From Janthinobacterium sp. GW456P (GTDB lineage: Bacteria; Pseudomonadota; Gammaproteobacteria; Burkholderiales; Burkholderiaceae_D), in NCBI RefSeq assembly GCF_002127655.1, contig NZ_NEHB01000012.1, positions 1 to 64,000 of the forward strand: 64,000 bases of DNA, written 5' to 3'. The translations under genes were made by a program, and so were the position numbers. The number at the start of each line of letters is the position of its first letter. The stretch's first letter is position 1. Under the pieces are notes generated by a model. That model made no database searches, was not told where the DNA came from, and saw nothing but the letters and a program-made list of their open reading frames with translations. This document shows, one piece after another, positions 45,598 to 55,325 of this stretch.

Positions 45598-46497
45598 CTA
45601 CACGAACAGCTCGCGCCGCGCGCTTTGGCTGATGGCGATGGTGGCCGGGTGGCGCAAGCGCCGCTCGGTGGTGATCGCATACACTTGCTCGACGAGGCTG
45701 TCGACCCGGCCCAGCGCCACCACGCCATGCTGTTCGCACACCTGGGGCGCGATCACGGTGGGGGCGAAGAACAGGCCGGCGCCGGACTGGCCGAAGGCCT
45801 GCATCATGGCGCTGTCGTCGAACTCGCCCACGATGCGCGGGTGCAGGTGGTTGTCTCCCAGCCACTGCAGCAGGCGGCCATAGATGGCGAAGTCCTCGCC
45901 CGGCAGCAGCAACGGCGCGCCGTCCAGGCATAGCGGAAAGCTGCCTTCCAGGGTGGCGGCCAGCGCCGGCGTGCCGAACAGGGTCATGCCGCTTTCGCCC
46001 AGCAGGTGGTTGTAGCCGCGCACACTCAAGTGGGATGGCATGGGGCGGTCGGCGATGATCAGGTCCAGCCGGTGCACTGCCAGGTCCGCCAGCAGGCTGG
46101 CCAGCCGGCCTTCGCGGCAGATCATGCGCAGCGGTTCGGCCAGGCCCAGCGCCGGCTCCACCAGGCGGCAGGCGATCAGTTTCGAGACGGAATCGGCGCA
46201 GCCCACGCGGAAGGTCGTCGTCGTGGTGCGCGACTGGTCGCGCACGATTTCCAGCAATTCGTCGCCCGTGCTGAAGATGCTTTCGGCATGGCTGAGGATG
46301 CGCCTGCCCGTGTCCGTCAATTCCAGCTGGCGCCCGCTGCGGCGGAACAATTCCACGCCCAGGGTGTCGGCAAACTCGCTGAGCTGCCCGGAAATCGATT
46401 GCGGCGTCAGGTGCAGCTGCTCGGCCGCGCGGGAGATGCTGCCCGTCTTGGCCACCATCCAGAAGTAGCGCAAGTGCTTGAAGTTGAGTGTGGACAT
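45598..46497 (-). CDS. LysR-type regulator, NhaR-like
   Basis: 299 residues. N-terminal helix-turn-helix FKHLRYFWMVAKTGSISRAA, EQLHLTPQSISGQLSEF matching the NhaR subgroup (LTPQTITGQI in E. coli), then a substrate-binding domain (VGCADSVSKLIACRLVEPAL). NhaR controls sodium/proton antiporter genes in E. coli; here the divergent neighbour is a TerC-family membrane protein, the probable target. ATG 46497 is used, since an upstream in-frame codon lacks family similarity. Confidence 0.88.
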   Translation of the reverse strand: MSTLNFKHLRYFWMVAKTGSISRAAEQLHLTPQSISGQLSEFADTLGVELFRRSGRQLELTDTGRRILSHAESIFSTGDELLEIVRDQSRTTTTTFRVGCADSVSKLIACRLVEPALGLAEPLRMICREGRLASLLADLAVHRLDLIIADRPMPSHLSVRGYNHLLGESGMTLFGTPALAATLEGSFPLCLDGAPLLLPGEDFAIYGRLLQWLGDNHLHPRIVGEFDDSAMMQAFGQSGAGLFFAPTVIAPQVCEQHGVVALGRVDSLVEQVYAITTERRLRHPATIAISQSARRELFV

Positions 46498-46519
46498 GGT
46501 GCTTCCCGAAAAATTGAAC

Positions 46520-46538
46520 ACATCGAGTTTTTCGATGT
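46520..46538. promoter_or_regulatory. Palindrome ACATCGA-N5-TCGATGT, probable NhaR-like operator
   Basis: Perfect 7-bp half-sites in the 160-bp divergent space, 23 bp from the regulator start. TCGAT recurs at 46554 and 46563. Fits the palindromic sites of LysR-type regulators. Confidence 0.5.
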
Positions 46539-46616
46539 ATTCATAAATTATATTCGATTTGTTCGATGTTTATATTCAGCCTATGATGGTTGCTCAACTC
46601 ATGCAAGGAGAGTGCC

Positions 46617-46661
46617 ATGGACATCAGGATACAAACAGATAATTGCGGAGGCCGCCGATGA
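46617..46661 (+). CDS. 14-codon leader reading frame coupled to terC
   Basis: ATG at 46617 follows a strong AAGGAG site (spacing 6-7) and reads MDIRIQTDNCGGRR before a TGA that overlaps the terC ATG (ATGA at 46658-46661). The next gene's own GCGGAG site lies within it. Either a leader peptide for translational coupling or chance; it is too short for coding statistics. Confidence 0.4.
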   Translation: MDIRIQTDNCGGRR

Positions 46662-47620
46662 ACGGTCTGGAAAGTATTGCAACGGCCCCCATGTGGGCCG
46701 GCTTCATCGTATTCGTCCTGTTCATGCTGGCGCTGGACTTGTTCGTCTTCGGCGGCAACAAGGCGCACAAGGTGGGCGTCAAGGAAGCGGCCACGTGGTC
46801 GCTCGTGTGGGTCAGCCTGGCCCTGCTGTTCAATGGCGGCCTGTGGTGGTACTTGAACGGCACGGCCGGTCCCGAGATCGCCAACCAGAAGGCGCTGGAA
46901 TTTTTCTCCGGCTACCTGATCGAGAAAGCGCTGTCGGTCGATAACGTGTTCGTCTTCCTGCTGATCTTCAGCGCCTTCCAGGTGCCGGTCCAGTACCAGC
47001 GCCGCGTGCTGATCTACGGCGTGCTGGGCGCGATCGTCATGCGCGCCGTGATGATCATGGCCGGCGCCTGGGTGGTGAGCGAATTCAGCTGGGTGTTGTA
47101 CCTGTTCGGCGCCTTCCTGTTGATTACCGGCATGCGCATGCTGGTGGCGGCCGACGCGGAACCGGACGTGGCGAACAACCCGGTGCTGCGATTTGCCCGC
47201 CGTCACTTGCGGGTGGCCGACGGCGACCACGGCGAGCGTTTCTTCGTTACCAAGGGCGGTTTGCGCTATGTCACGCCGCTGTTCCTCGTGCTGATCCTGA
47301 TCGAGGTGACGGACCTGGTATTCGCGGTCGACTCGATCCCGGCGATTTTCGCCATCACGACGGACCCGTTCATCGTCTTCACGTCGAACCTGTTCGCCAT
47401 CATGGGCTTGCGCGCTTTGTACTTCCTGCTGGTGGACGTGGCCGACCGCTTCCACATGCTCAAGTATGGCCTGGCGATGGTGCTCGTGTTCATCGGCGCC
47501 AAGATGCTGATCATGCCGTGGTACCACGTGCCGGTGGAAGCGTCGCTGCTGGTGGTGGCGGTGCTGATCGTCTCGAGCTGCGTGGCGAGCGTGTTCATTA
47601 CCCGCAGCGAGAAGAAATAA
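46658..47620 (+). CDS. TerC/Alx family integral membrane protein
   Basis: 320 residues with about nine membrane helices. Conserved acidic motifs GYLIEKALSVDNVFVFLLIF and EVTDLVFAVDSIPAIFAIT, and central YQRRVLIYGVLGAIVMRA. The family is tied to tellurite resistance by name, and Alx/TerC members to manganese export. ATG 46658 follows GCGGAG. It is divergent from the NhaR-like regulator and followed by a TerB-like gene, so metal or pH stress control is plausible. No yybP-ykoY-type riboswitch could be recognised upstream. Confidence 0.92.
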   Translation: MNGLESIATAPMWAGFIVFVLFMLALDLFVFGGNKAHKVGVKEAATWSLVWVSLALLFNGGLWWYLNGTAGPEIANQKALEFFSGYLIEKALSVDNVFVFLLIFSAFQVPVQYQRRVLIYGVLGAIVMRAVMIMAGAWVVSEFSWVLYLFGAFLLITGMRMLVAADAEPDVANNPVLRFARRHLRVADGDHGERFFVTKGGLRYVTPLFLVLILIEVTDLVFAVDSIPAIFAITTDPFIVFTSNLFAIMGLRALYFLLVDVADRFHMLKYGLAMVLVFIGAKMLIMPWYHVPVEASLLVVAVLIVSSCVASVFITRSEKK

Positions 47621-47647
47621 ACAGCGAATTAGTAAAACTGCAGTACG

Positions 47648-47679
47648 GCGCGCCCCGCGAGGCGGTGGCGCGCTTTTCA
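47648..47679 (+). terminator. Probable terminator behind terC
   Basis: GCGCGCC / GGCGCGC stem with a 12-nt loop and TTTT, between terC and the TerB-like gene. Confidence 0.55.
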
Positions 47680-47700
47680 AACTAACAATGGAAGAAAACT

Positions 47701-48102
47701 ATGCGTACCTATGAAACGAACAGTCCCCAGGCAGCGGGACGTATTCTGGCCCTGATGATGGTGGTCGACGGCAACCTGGCCAGCGCCGAGCTGCAAGCCA
47801 TGCACCGCAGCAAGATCCTCGAGCATATCGAGCTGGCGCCGGCCGCTTTTCAACAGCTGCTGCAAGACCTGTGCGACGACATGCTGACCTCGACCGTGCA
47901 TGGCGCCGTGCAGCTGGCCCATGGCGTGATCGACAGCTTGCTCGATGAAATCACGGACCCGGACTTGCGCCGCAAGCTGCTGCAAGCAATGTGGAAGATC
48001 GCCGACGCGGATGACTGGCTGGCCGATGGCGAAGCCGTGCTGCTGGCCCGTGCCAGCGCGGCATGGTCGGCGGAAACGAATTTCCGCCAGCACGCGGCGT
48101 AG
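47701..48102 (+). CDS. TerB-like (tellurite resistance) cytosolic protein
   Basis: 133 residues, all-helical, no signal peptide. AAGRILALMMVVDGNLASAE and LQAMWKIADADDWLADGEAV are the two acidic-metal-binding repeats of the TerB fold, each with the D-G-N/D-x-E-x pattern. It sits 80 bp after terC, separated by a possible terminator, and likely works in the same stress response. Metal binding is inferred from the family. Confidence 0.75.
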   Translation: MRTYETNSPQAAGRILALMMVVDGNLASAELQAMHRSKILEHIELAPAAFQQLLQDLCDDMLTSTVHGAVQLAHGVIDSLLDEITDPDLRRKLLQAMWKIADADDWLADGEAVLLARASAAWSAETNFRQHAA

Positions 48103-48105
48103 TAA

Positions 48106-48459
48106 TTACGTTGCCTTGTGTCCCATGGCAATGACGGCGGCGCCGGCCAGGGCCAGGCCCACGCCGGCGATGTCGGTCCAGGCGGGCGTGATGCCGTCCA
48201 CCAGCCACAGCCATCCCAGCGCCGTGGCGATATAGATGGCGCCGTACGTGGCATACACGCGGCCGCTGGCGGCCGGATGCAGGGTCAGCAGCCACACGAA
48301 CACCAGCAGGCTGAGGGCGGCCGGCAACAGCAGCCAGGCGCTGCCCTTGTTGCTCAGCCATAGCATGGGCAGGTAGCAGCCCAGCAGTTCGGCCACGGCC
48401 GTGACGGTAAACAGCCCGAAAGTGCGGGCAAGACTGGTCCATTCGATGGCGTCGTTCAT
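48106..48459 (-). CDS. YnfA/UPF0060 family membrane protein
   Basis: 117 residues with four membrane helices. [19 protein letters not shown] near the N-terminus, [20 protein letters not shown] in the third helix, [19 protein letters not shown] at the end. This is the YnfA fold, related to small multidrug-resistance exporters; transport substrate unproven. The ATG at 48459 gives the family start. It converges with the TerB-like gene, 3 bp apart, and is divergent from glycerate kinase. Confidence 0.92.
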   Translation of the reverse strand: MNDAIEWTSLARTFGLFTVTAVAELLGCYLPMLWLSNKGSAWLLLPAALSLLVFVWLLTLHPAASGRVYATYGAIYIATALGWLWLVDGITPAWTDIAGVGLALAGAAVIAMGHKAT

Positions 48460-48549
48460 TGCATTCCTGTTCGTGATCAAGCCGCCATTGTAGTCTCCGG
48501 GCAGCGCCGTCCCTGCTATGATCGGGTTCGGATACCCGAGGAGACCACC

Positions 48550-49818
48550 ATGACGACGCCCCCCGCGCCGCGCGCCTTGCTGCAAGCTATGTTCCACGCC
48601 GCCATCGAGGCGGCGCAGCCATCGCATTGCATACCGCCCCATCTGCCGCCCGCGCCCAGGGGCCGGCTGATCGTCATCGGCGCCGGCAAGGCCTCGGCCG
48701 CCATGGCGCAAGCCGTGGAGCGGCACTGGCCGGGGCCGCTGTCGGGCCTCGTCGTCACGCGCTACGGCTATGCCGTGCCGTGTGTACGCATCGAGATCGT
48801 GGAAGCGTCGCATCCCGTGCCGGACTCTGCCGGCATGGCGGCGGCGCGGCGCATGCTGGACCTGGTGGGCAATCTGCAGGCGGACGACACGGTGCTGTGC
48901 CTGATCTCGGGTGGCGGCTCCTCGCTGCTGGCCTTGCCTTTGGACGGCATCACCTTGGCCGACAAGCAAGCCTTGAACCGCGCGCTGCTGGCGTCGGGCG
49001 CCACCATCGGCGAAATGAATTGCGTGCGCCGCCATTTGTCCGCCATCAAGGGCGGCCGGCTGGCGGCGGCCTGCCATCCGGCGCAAGTGGTGACGTTGGC
49101 GATTTCCGACGTGCCCGGCGACAAGCTCGGCGATATCGCGTCCGGCCCCACGGTGGGCGACGCGACGACGTGCGAGGACGCGCTGGCCATCGTGCGCCGC
49201 TATGGCATGGACTTGCCGGACAGCATAAGAAAAACGCTGGAAAGCGGGCGCGGCGAATCCGTGAAACCCGATGACCCGCGCCTGGCGCGCACGCGCACGA
49301 CCCTGGTCGCCACGCCGCAGATGGCCCTGGAAGCGGCCGCCGCCGTGGCGCGCGCGGCCGGCGTCACGCCGTATATATTGGGCGACAGCCTGGAAGGCGA
49401 GGCGCGCGACGTGGGCAAGGTCATGGCCGGCATCGCGCTGCAAACGGCCATGCGGGGCCAGCCGTTCCCTGGCCCGTGCGTGCTGCTGTCGGGCGGCGAA
49501 ACGACGGTCACCGTGCGCGGCAAGGGCCGCGGCGGGCGCAACGTGGAATTTCTGCTGGCGCTGGGCATCGCACTCGATGGACATGAAGGCATCCACGCGC
49601 TGGCCGGCGACACGGATGGCGTCGACGGCCAGGAAGACATCGCCGGTGCTTATCTCGCGCCCGACACCCTGCGGCGTGCATGGGCGCAGGGCATCAAGCC
49701 CCGAGACAGCCTCGACAACAACGATGGCCACGGCTTCTTCCAGGCGCTGGGAGACAGTGTGATCACGGGCCCGACACTGACGAACGTCAATGATTTCCGG
49801 GCCATTTTGATTAGCTGA
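48550..49818 (+). CDS. Glycerate 2-kinase (MOFRL/TtuD family)
   Basis: 422 residues. [55 protein letters not shown], and the MOFRL domain [20 protein letters not shown] followed by [16 protein letters not shown]. It phosphorylates glycerate to 2-phosphoglycerate, in tartrate, glyoxylate or serine-cycle metabolism. No tartronate-semialdehyde reductase or pyruvate kinase gene is adjacent. It ends 2 bp from the end of the alcohol dehydrogenase gene, tail to tail. Confidence 0.93.
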   Translation: MTTPPAPRALLQAMFHAAIEAAQPSHCIPPHLPPAPRGRLIVIGAGKASAAMAQAVERHWPGPLSGLVVTRYGYAVPCVRIEIVEASHPVPDSAGMAAARRMLDLVGNLQADDTVLCLISGGGSSLLALPLDGITLADKQALNRALLASGATIGEMNCVRRHLSAIKGGRLAAACHPAQVVTLAISDVPGDKLGDIASGPTVGDATTCEDALAIVRRYGMDLPDSIRKTLESGRGESVKPDDPRLARTRTTLVATPQMALEAAAAVARAAGVTPYILGDSLEGEARDVGKVMAGIALQTAMRGQPFPGPCVLLSGGETTVTVRGKGRGGRNVEFLLALGIALDGHEGIHALAGDTDGVDGQEDIAGAYLAPDTLRRAWAQGIKPRDSLDNNDGHGFFQALGDSVITGPTLTNVNDFRAILIS

Positions 49819-49820
49819 TC

Positions 49821-50834
49821 TTAAAAACCTTCCAGCACGATCTTGCCTTTGGCCGTATTGCTTTCCAGCAGGGCATGCGCGCGTTTCACATTCGCCGCGT
49901 TGATCGTGCCGAAGCGCTCGGCCACGGTGGTCTTGATGACGCCCGCGTCCACCAGCTGCGCCAGTTCCTCGAGCAAGGCGTGTTGCTGAACCATGTCCGG
50001 CGTCTGGAACAGCGAACGGGTAAACATCAGTTCCCAGTGCAGGGACACGCTCTTGCCCTTGAACTTGCGCACGTCAATGTGCTCGGGATCGTCGATCAGG
50101 GCGAACTTGCCCTGTGGCGCGATCAGTTCGACGATCTGCTCGAAATGCTGGTCGGTCTGGTTCAGGCTGATCACGTAATCGACGGGCGCTAAACCGAGGC
50201 GCGTGATTTCGGCGGCCAGCGGCAGGCTGTGGTCGATCACGTGGTGGGCGCCCAGTTGCTGCACCCAGGCGGCCGTCTCCGGACGCGAGGCCGTGCCGAT
50301 GACGGTGACACCCGTCAATTGACGGGCCAGCTGCACCAGCACGGAGCCGACGCCGCCGGCCGCGCCGATCACCAGCAGCGATTTGCCGGTCAGATTCTTG
50401 TCGCGGCTGAGCTGCAGGCGGTCGAACAGCAGTTCCCAGGCCGTAATCGCCGTGAGGGGCAGGGCGGCGGCGGGGGCGAAATCGAGGCTGGCCGGCATGT
50501 GGCCGACGATGCGCTCGTCGACTAATTGAAATTCGCTGTTGCTGCCGGGGCGGTTGATGGCGCCCGCGTACCAGACTTTATCCCCCACCTGGAACAGGGT
50601 GACGTCGGGCCCGACGGCGGTGACGACGCCGGCCGCATCCCAGCCCAGCACTTCCGGGTGGCCGTCTTTCGGTGCGCGGTTCCTGCGCACCTTGGTGTCG
50701 ACGGGGTTGACGGAGATGGCATGCACGGCGACGAGCAGGTCGCGTCCCGTGGCGACGGGCACGGGCAGTGCGATGTCGAGCAGGGCGTCGCTATCCGTGA
50801 TGGGCAGGCTGTGGTGGTAGGCGATGGCTTTCAT
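49821..50834 (-). CDS. Zinc-type medium-chain alcohol dehydrogenase/quinone reductase
   Basis: 337 residues. N-terminal GroES-like domain ([32 protein letters not shown]) and Rossmann domain with [20 protein letters not shown]. It lacks the catalytic zinc ligand set of true alcohol dehydrogenases, so NADPH:quinone oxidoreductase or enone reductase is more likely. It is divergent from a LysR regulator 105 bp away, the standard arrangement of regulator and target. Confidence 0.9.
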   Translation of the reverse strand: MKAIAYHHSLPITDSDALLDIALPVPVATGRDLLVAVHAISVNPVDTKVRRNRAPKDGHPEVLGWDAAGVVTAVGPDVTLFQVGDKVWYAGAINRPGSNSEFQLVDERIVGHMPASLDFAPAAALPLTAITAWELLFDRLQLSRDKNLTGKSLLVIGAAGGVGSVLVQLARQLTGVTVIGTASRPETAAWVQQLGAHHVIDHSLPLAAEITRLGLAPVDYVISLNQTDQHFEQIVELIAPQGKFALIDDPEHIDVRKFKGKSVSLHWELMFTRSLFQTPDMVQQHALLEELAQLVDAGVIKTTVAERFGTINAANVKRAHALLESNTAKGKIVLEGF

Positions 50835-50939
50835 GATTATCCTTGGTCGAGAGTAGGAGGGCGATGACGTATGATGGTTACTTTCGCGCCCAGGAAAAAG
50901 AGGGCGTGTACCGAAACACTTTCAAAGGAATGCTGAAAA

Positions 50940-51854
50940 TTGCTGCGACTCGATGACTTGCAGGTATTTGTGCGCACGGCCGACCGGGGCAGTTTGTCGG
51001 CGGCCGCGCGCGAGATCGGCATCTCGCCCGCGCTGGCCAGCGCCGCCGTCAAGCGTCTGGAAGGGGAACTGGGCTTGCGCCTGCTGGCCCGCACGACCCG
51101 TTCGCTGAGCTTGACGCCGGAAGGCACGCAATACCTGGAGCACGCGCGCGAAGCCTTGCGCCTGCTGCGCGCGGGCCACGACGCACTGCTGGCCGGCAAG
51201 GACAGTTTCGGCGGAACCTTGAAAATTGCCATGCCTTCCGACCTGGGCCGCAACCTGATGCTGGGCTGGCTGGACGAATTCCAGGCGCGGCACCCGAAGC
51301 TGCAGTACCAGCTCAGCGTCAGCGACCGGGTGGCCGACATGGTGCGCCAGCAAGTCGACGTGGCCATCCGCTATGGCCAGCAGGATGATTCGAGCATGAT
51401 CGCCATGCCGATCGCGCCCGCCAATGACAGAGTGCTGGTGGCCTCGCCCGCTTACCTGCGCGAGCATGGGCCCCTGCTCGCGCTGGAGGACTTGTCGCAG
51501 CGCAATTGCCTGCGCTTCGCGCTGGAAGACGGTTTGCACGACCGCTGGACTTTTTACCGCCTGCCCCAACGCGAGCAGGTGACGGTGCAGGTGAGCGGCA
51601 ACCGCAGCGCCGACGATGCCGAGCTGGTGCGCCGCTGGGCCGTGGCGGGCCTGGGCATCGCCTGCAAGTCGCGGCTCGACGTGGCTGGCGACCTGGCCAC
51701 CGGCCGCCTGCAAGCGCTGCTGCCTGACGTGGCGGGCGAGGCGACGCCCCTGCACCTGGTCTGCATGCACCGGGCGCAGGTGACGCCGCTGGTACTGCGG
51801 TTGCGCGACTTCCTGCGAGATAAGTGCGTGGAATTATTGAAACAGGATGATTGA
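50940..51854 (+). CDS. LysR family transcriptional regulator (TTG start)
   Basis: 304 residues. Winged-helix RLDDLQVFVRTADRGSLSAA then LASAAVKRLEGELGLRLLAR and a substrate-binding domain with the CrgA-like pattern (GTLKIAMPSDLGRNLMLGWL). An in-frame TGA just upstream forces a non-ATG start; TTG 50940 with AAAGGA 10 bp upstream is the only reasonable choice. It probably controls the divergent quinone reductase gene. Confidence 0.92.
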   Translation: MLRLDDLQVFVRTADRGSLSAAAREIGISPALASAAVKRLEGELGLRLLARTTRSLSLTPEGTQYLEHAREALRLLRAGHDALLAGKDSFGGTLKIAMPSDLGRNLMLGWLDEFQARHPKLQYQLSVSDRVADMVRQQVDVAIRYGQQDDSSMIAMPIAPANDRVLVASPAYLREHGPLLALEDLSQRNCLRFALEDGLHDRWTFYRLPQREQVTVQVSGNRSADDAELVRRWAVAGLGIACKSRLDVAGDLATGRLQALLPDVAGEATPLHLVCMHRAQVTPLVLRLRDFLRDKCVELLKQDD

Positions 51855-51898
51855 GTGCGGGTTATTCCTGCGCGAGGTGTCCGCCATTGCTCTCAAGA

Positions 51899-52276
51899 TT
51901 ATCGGTTCTTTAAAATCACATCGCTCATGTATTGATTCAAATCGCGAAAATCCTTTACCCGCCAGGCGTATGGCGCGATCTTGACGCCATTCTCTTTCAA
52001 GGTCTTTGGAATCAAATCGCCATTGGGGCGCAATATGACCGACGATACAATCACGCCCGGATAATCCTTGAGGCGTTTTTTGAAAGCGGCGCTTGTCAGA
52101 TCCGGTGTAGGGGGATTGCTTTTATTCGCCAATGGCCCAGTTCCCTTGATCTCTGCCCCGTGGCACACGGCACATCTCTGCATATACAGGGTTTTTCCAT
52201 TCAGATTCTCCGCGAAGGTTGACGGCGTTTGTATGAGCGATAACATTCCCAATGCGGCGATAATTAATATTTTCAT
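51899..52276 (-). CDS. Small exported c-type cytochrome
   Basis: 125 residues. Signal peptide (IIAALGMLSLIQTPSTFA), one heme site CAVCH and a class I fold with GAEIKGTGPLANKSNPPTPD. The distal Met is not obvious in the usual position: the C-terminal part reads GVKIAPYAWRVKDFRDLNQY, so the sixth ligand may differ. Periplasmic electron carrier. Composition is more AT-rich than neighbours, and no partner enzyme is adjacent. Confidence 0.85.
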   Translation of the reverse strand: MKILIIAALGMLSLIQTPSTFAENLNGKTLYMQRCAVCHGAEIKGTGPLANKSNPPTPDLTSAAFKKRLKDYPGVIVSSVILRPNGDLIPKTLKENGVKIAPYAWRVKDFRDLNQYMSDVILKNR

Positions 52277-52526
52277 TTCTTTTTAATGTGGACGTATTGT
52301 ATGGATAATGCATGGGTCGAGGGAAAATACGCAGCTGCCATTGCAATGCGCCATTCTCTCGATAACATTTTATCCGAGATTGTTCATTGCTAACGTGCCC
52401 GCGCCCGCGCGCGATCGGCTGGCGAACAAGCCCGCTTGATTACAACTCGTTGCAAATGGCAATCATGCGCGGGTCAACCTGGGCGTACCCTCATGCATTC
52501 TGGTTGAAACCGCTTGAAAGATTGCC

Positions 52527-54074
52527 ATGAGTCCGAACCGATTATTGCCGACGACCTTGATATCCCTGCTGTTGCTGGCCGGCTGTGCCGCGACGGCGCC
52601 GCCTGCCGCGCAGCATGCCGTCGCCGCGCCCGACAATGCCGCGCAAGGCATCGCGATGCTCGAGCGCGTCAGCTGGGGCGTGAACGGGGGCAGCGTGCGC
52701 CAGTTGCAAAAGGAAGGCTGGAACGCTTACCTGCAGGCGCAATTGCATCCTGGCAAAGCCATCCTGCCGCCCGCCGTGCAGGCGCAGATCGACGCCATGA
52801 CCATCAGCCAGGTGCCGCTCGATCAGCTTGTCATGTCCGTGGAGCAAAAGCGCAAGGATGCGGCCGGCGTCATGGACGACATGGCGAAGCAGCAGGCGCA
52901 AAAGGAGTACCAGCAGGAACTGAACCGCCTGGCGCGCGAGGCGGCCACGCGTTCGCTGTTGCTGGACGTGTATTCGACTAACCAGCTGCAGCAGCAGCTG
53001 AGCTGGTTTTGGCTCAACCATTTCAGCGTGCACCAGGGCAAGCACAACTTGCGCGCCATGGTCGGCGATTACGAGGCGAACGCCATCGCGCCGCACGCGC
53101 TTGGGAAGTTTCGCGATTTGCTGGGCGCGACCGTCCACCATCCGGCCATGCTGCGTTACCTCGACAATGAAGCCAATGCCGTCAAGCGTATCAATGAAAA
53201 CTATGCGCGCGAACTGATGGAACTGCACACCCTGGGCGTCAACGGCGGCTATAGCCAGGCTGACGTGCAGGAACTGGCGCGCATCCTGACGGGCGTGGGC
53301 GTGAACCTGGGGCCGGATACGCCGAAGGTGAAACCGGCATTGCAATCGCAATACGTGCGCCGCGGCCTGTTCGAATTCAACCCGAACCGACACGATTACG
53401 GCGACAAGCAATTCCTGGGCAAAACGGTAAAGGGCAGGGGACTGGCCGAACTCGATGAGGCGCTGGACCGCCTGAGCCGCAGTCCCGCCACCGCGCACTT
53501 TATCAGTGGCAAGCTGGCCCAGTATTTCGTCGGCGACAATCCGCCCGCGCCGCTGGTGGCGCGCATGGCTGCCACCTTCCAGCACAGCGACGGCATGATC
53601 GCCGACGTGCTGCAGACCATGTTCAATAGTCCCGAGTTCAGGCAATCGCTGGGCAGGAAATTCAAGGATCCCATGCATTATGTGGTGTCGGCCGTGCGCC
53701 TCAGCTATGACGACAAGCCCATCCTGAACGCTGGCCCCATGCTGAGCTGGCTCGCGCGCATGGGACAACCCCTGTACGGGCGCCAGACGCCCGATGGCTA
53801 TCCCTTGACGGATGCTTCCTGGGCCAGCCCCGGCCAGATGACGACGCGCTTCGATATCGCCCGCACCATCGGTTCGGGCAGCGCCGGCCTGTTCAAGACG
53901 GATGGCCCGCAGCCGCAGGAAAAGGTCGCGTTTCCCCAGCTGGCCAGCGCCCTGTATTACCAGTCGCTGCAGCCAGGCCTGAGTCCGGCCACGCGCCAGG
54001 CCTTGGATCAGGCCGCCTCGCCGCAGGAGTGGAATACATTTCTGCTCTCTTCGCCGGAAATGATGCACCGCTAG
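52527..54074 (+). CDS. DUF1800 domain lipoprotein
   Basis: 515 residues. Lipoprotein signal with lipobox LLLAGCAAT. DUF1800 features are MLERVSWGVNGGSVRQLQKE, LSWFWLNHFSVHQGK, NENYARELMELHTLGVNGGY, LARILTGVGVN and LFEFNPNRHDYGDKQFLGK. The gene is 15 bp ahead of a DUF1501 gene, and the two families are regularly paired. They are thought to act in the envelope, possibly in polysaccharide or sulfated-substrate handling, but no activity is established. Confidence 0.92.
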   Translation: MSPNRLLPTTLISLLLLAGCAATAPPAAQHAVAAPDNAAQGIAMLERVSWGVNGGSVRQLQKEGWNAYLQAQLHPGKAILPPAVQAQIDAMTISQVPLDQLVMSVEQKRKDAAGVMDDMAKQQAQKEYQQELNRLAREAATRSLLLDVYSTNQLQQQLSWFWLNHFSVHQGKHNLRAMVGDYEANAIAPHALGKFRDLLGATVHHPAMLRYLDNEANAVKRINENYARELMELHTLGVNGGYSQADVQELARILTGVGVNLGPDTPKVKPALQSQYVRRGLFEFNPNRHDYGDKQFLGKTVKGRGLAELDEALDRLSRSPATAHFISGKLAQYFVGDNPPAPLVARMAATFQHSDGMIADVLQTMFNSPEFRQSLGRKFKDPMHYVVSAVRLSYDDKPILNAGPMLSWLARMGQPLYGRQTPDGYPLTDASWASPGQMTTRFDIARTIGSGSAGLFKTDGPQPQEKVAFPQLASALYYQSLQPGLSPATRQALDQAASPQEWNTFLLSSPEMMHR

Positions 54075-54089
54075 AGTGAAAGGATAGCC

Positions 54090-55274
54090 ATGAACCGTCG
54101 TGACCTGTTGAAAGCCCTGGCCGCCGCGCCCCTGTTGTCGCACGCGGGCAGCTTGCTGGCCGCGCCCGCCACGGATGCGAAGCTGCTGTTCGTCTTCCTG
54201 CGCGGCGGCTATGACGCGAACAACCTGCTGGTGCCGGTCGGCAGCGATTTTTATTATGCGTCGCGGCCGAATATCGCCATCGCAAAACCCGGTGAAGACA
54301 ACGGCGCGCTGGCCCTGAACGCCGACTGGGCCCTGCATCCGGCCTTGCGCGAGACCATCTACCCGATGTTCACGGGCGGCGAGGCGGCCTTCATTCCGTT
54401 TGCGGGCACGACGGATTTGACGCGCAGCCATTTCGAGACGCAGGACAGCATCGAACTGGGACAGGAACTGGGCGGGCGCCGTGATTTCCGCTCGGGCTTT
54501 TTGAACCGGCTGGCGCAAAGCCTCAATAGCGGCAATCACGCCATTTCCTTCACGGACCAGCTGCCGCTGATCTTCCAGGGCGGCGTGCAAGTGCCGAACA
54601 TGGGGCTGCGCTCCGTGGGCAAGTCCGGTATTGATGCGCGTCAAAGCCAGCTCATCGCCGCCATGTACAAGGGCACGCCCTTGCAGCAACCGGTCAGCGC
54701 GGGCTTTGCCGTGCGCGAGGACGTGAGCCGGGAGTTGACAGGGGAAATGCAGGCGGCCAACCGCAACGCCATCAGTACCAAGGGCTTTGAACTGGAAGCG
54801 CAGCGCATCGCGCGCCTGATGAAGGACAAATATAACCTCGGTTTCGTCGACGTGGGCGGCTGGGATACGCACGTGGGGCAGGGCGGCGCCAGCGGCTACC
54901 TGGCGGGGCGCTTCGACGAGCTGGGGCGGGGCCTGGCCGCGTTTTCCCAGGAAATGGGCAGCGCCTGGCGCAATACCGTCGTCGTCGTCGTCAGCGAATT
55001 TGGCCGCACCTTCCGCGAAAACGGCAACCGCGGCACGGACCATGGCCACGGCAGCGTGTTCTGGGTGCTCGGTGGCGGGATCAAGGGCAAGCAGGTGGCG
55101 GGCGAGCAGGTGGCGATGTCGCAGGCGACGCTGTTCCAGAACCGCGACATGCCCGTGCTCAATGAATACCGCGCCGTGCTGGGCGGCTTGCTGCGGCGCA
55201 CCTTCGGTTTGACCCCGGCGCAACTCGATCATGTGTTTGCCGGCGTCAAGCCGGTGGAGCTGGGCCTCGTATAA
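54090..55274 (+). CDS. DUF1501 domain protein (Tat-type signal)
   Basis: 394 residues. Twin-arginine-like start MNRRDLLKALAAAPLLSHAG, then the sulfatase-related fold: LFVFLRGGYDANNLLVPVGS, GTTDLTRSHFETQDSIELG, FVDVGGWDTHVGQGGA, VVVSEFGRTFRENGNRGTDH. The Asp/His sets resemble the metal site of alkaline-phosphatase superfamily enzymes. Exported folded through Tat if the signal works. Partner of the DUF1800 gene upstream. The structured element copy B begins about 51 bp behind its stop. Confidence 0.92.
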   Translation: MNRRDLLKALAAAPLLSHAGSLLAAPATDAKLLFVFLRGGYDANNLLVPVGSDFYYASRPNIAIAKPGEDNGALALNADWALHPALRETIYPMFTGGEAAFIPFAGTTDLTRSHFETQDSIELGQELGGRRDFRSGFLNRLAQSLNSGNHAISFTDQLPLIFQGGVQVPNMGLRSVGKSGIDARQSQLIAAMYKGTPLQQPVSAGFAVREDVSRELTGEMQAANRNAISTKGFELEAQRIARLMKDKYNLGFVDVGGWDTHVGQGGASGYLAGRFDELGRGLAAFSQEMGSAWRNTVVVVVSEFGRTFRENGNRGTDHGHGSVFWVLGGGIKGKQVAGEQVAMSQATLFQNRDMPVLNEYRAVLGGLLRRTFGLTPAQLDHVFAGVKPVELGLV

Positions 55275-55325
55275 ATCGGGATGGCTCCGTGTTACGCTAC
55301 GCCTGCGCAACTGGCGCGTAGCCTG

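Noticed and set aside
46498-46657. yybP-ykoY manganese riboswitch upstream of terC
   Set aside because: TerC genes often carry it, but the 160-bp region is AT-rich with simple palindromes and lacks the riboswitch's conserved internal loop sequences.
51855-52526. Additional small genes around the cytochrome c gene
   Set aside because: The short frames on both strands lack a Shine-Dalgarno site, family similarity or consistent codon use.
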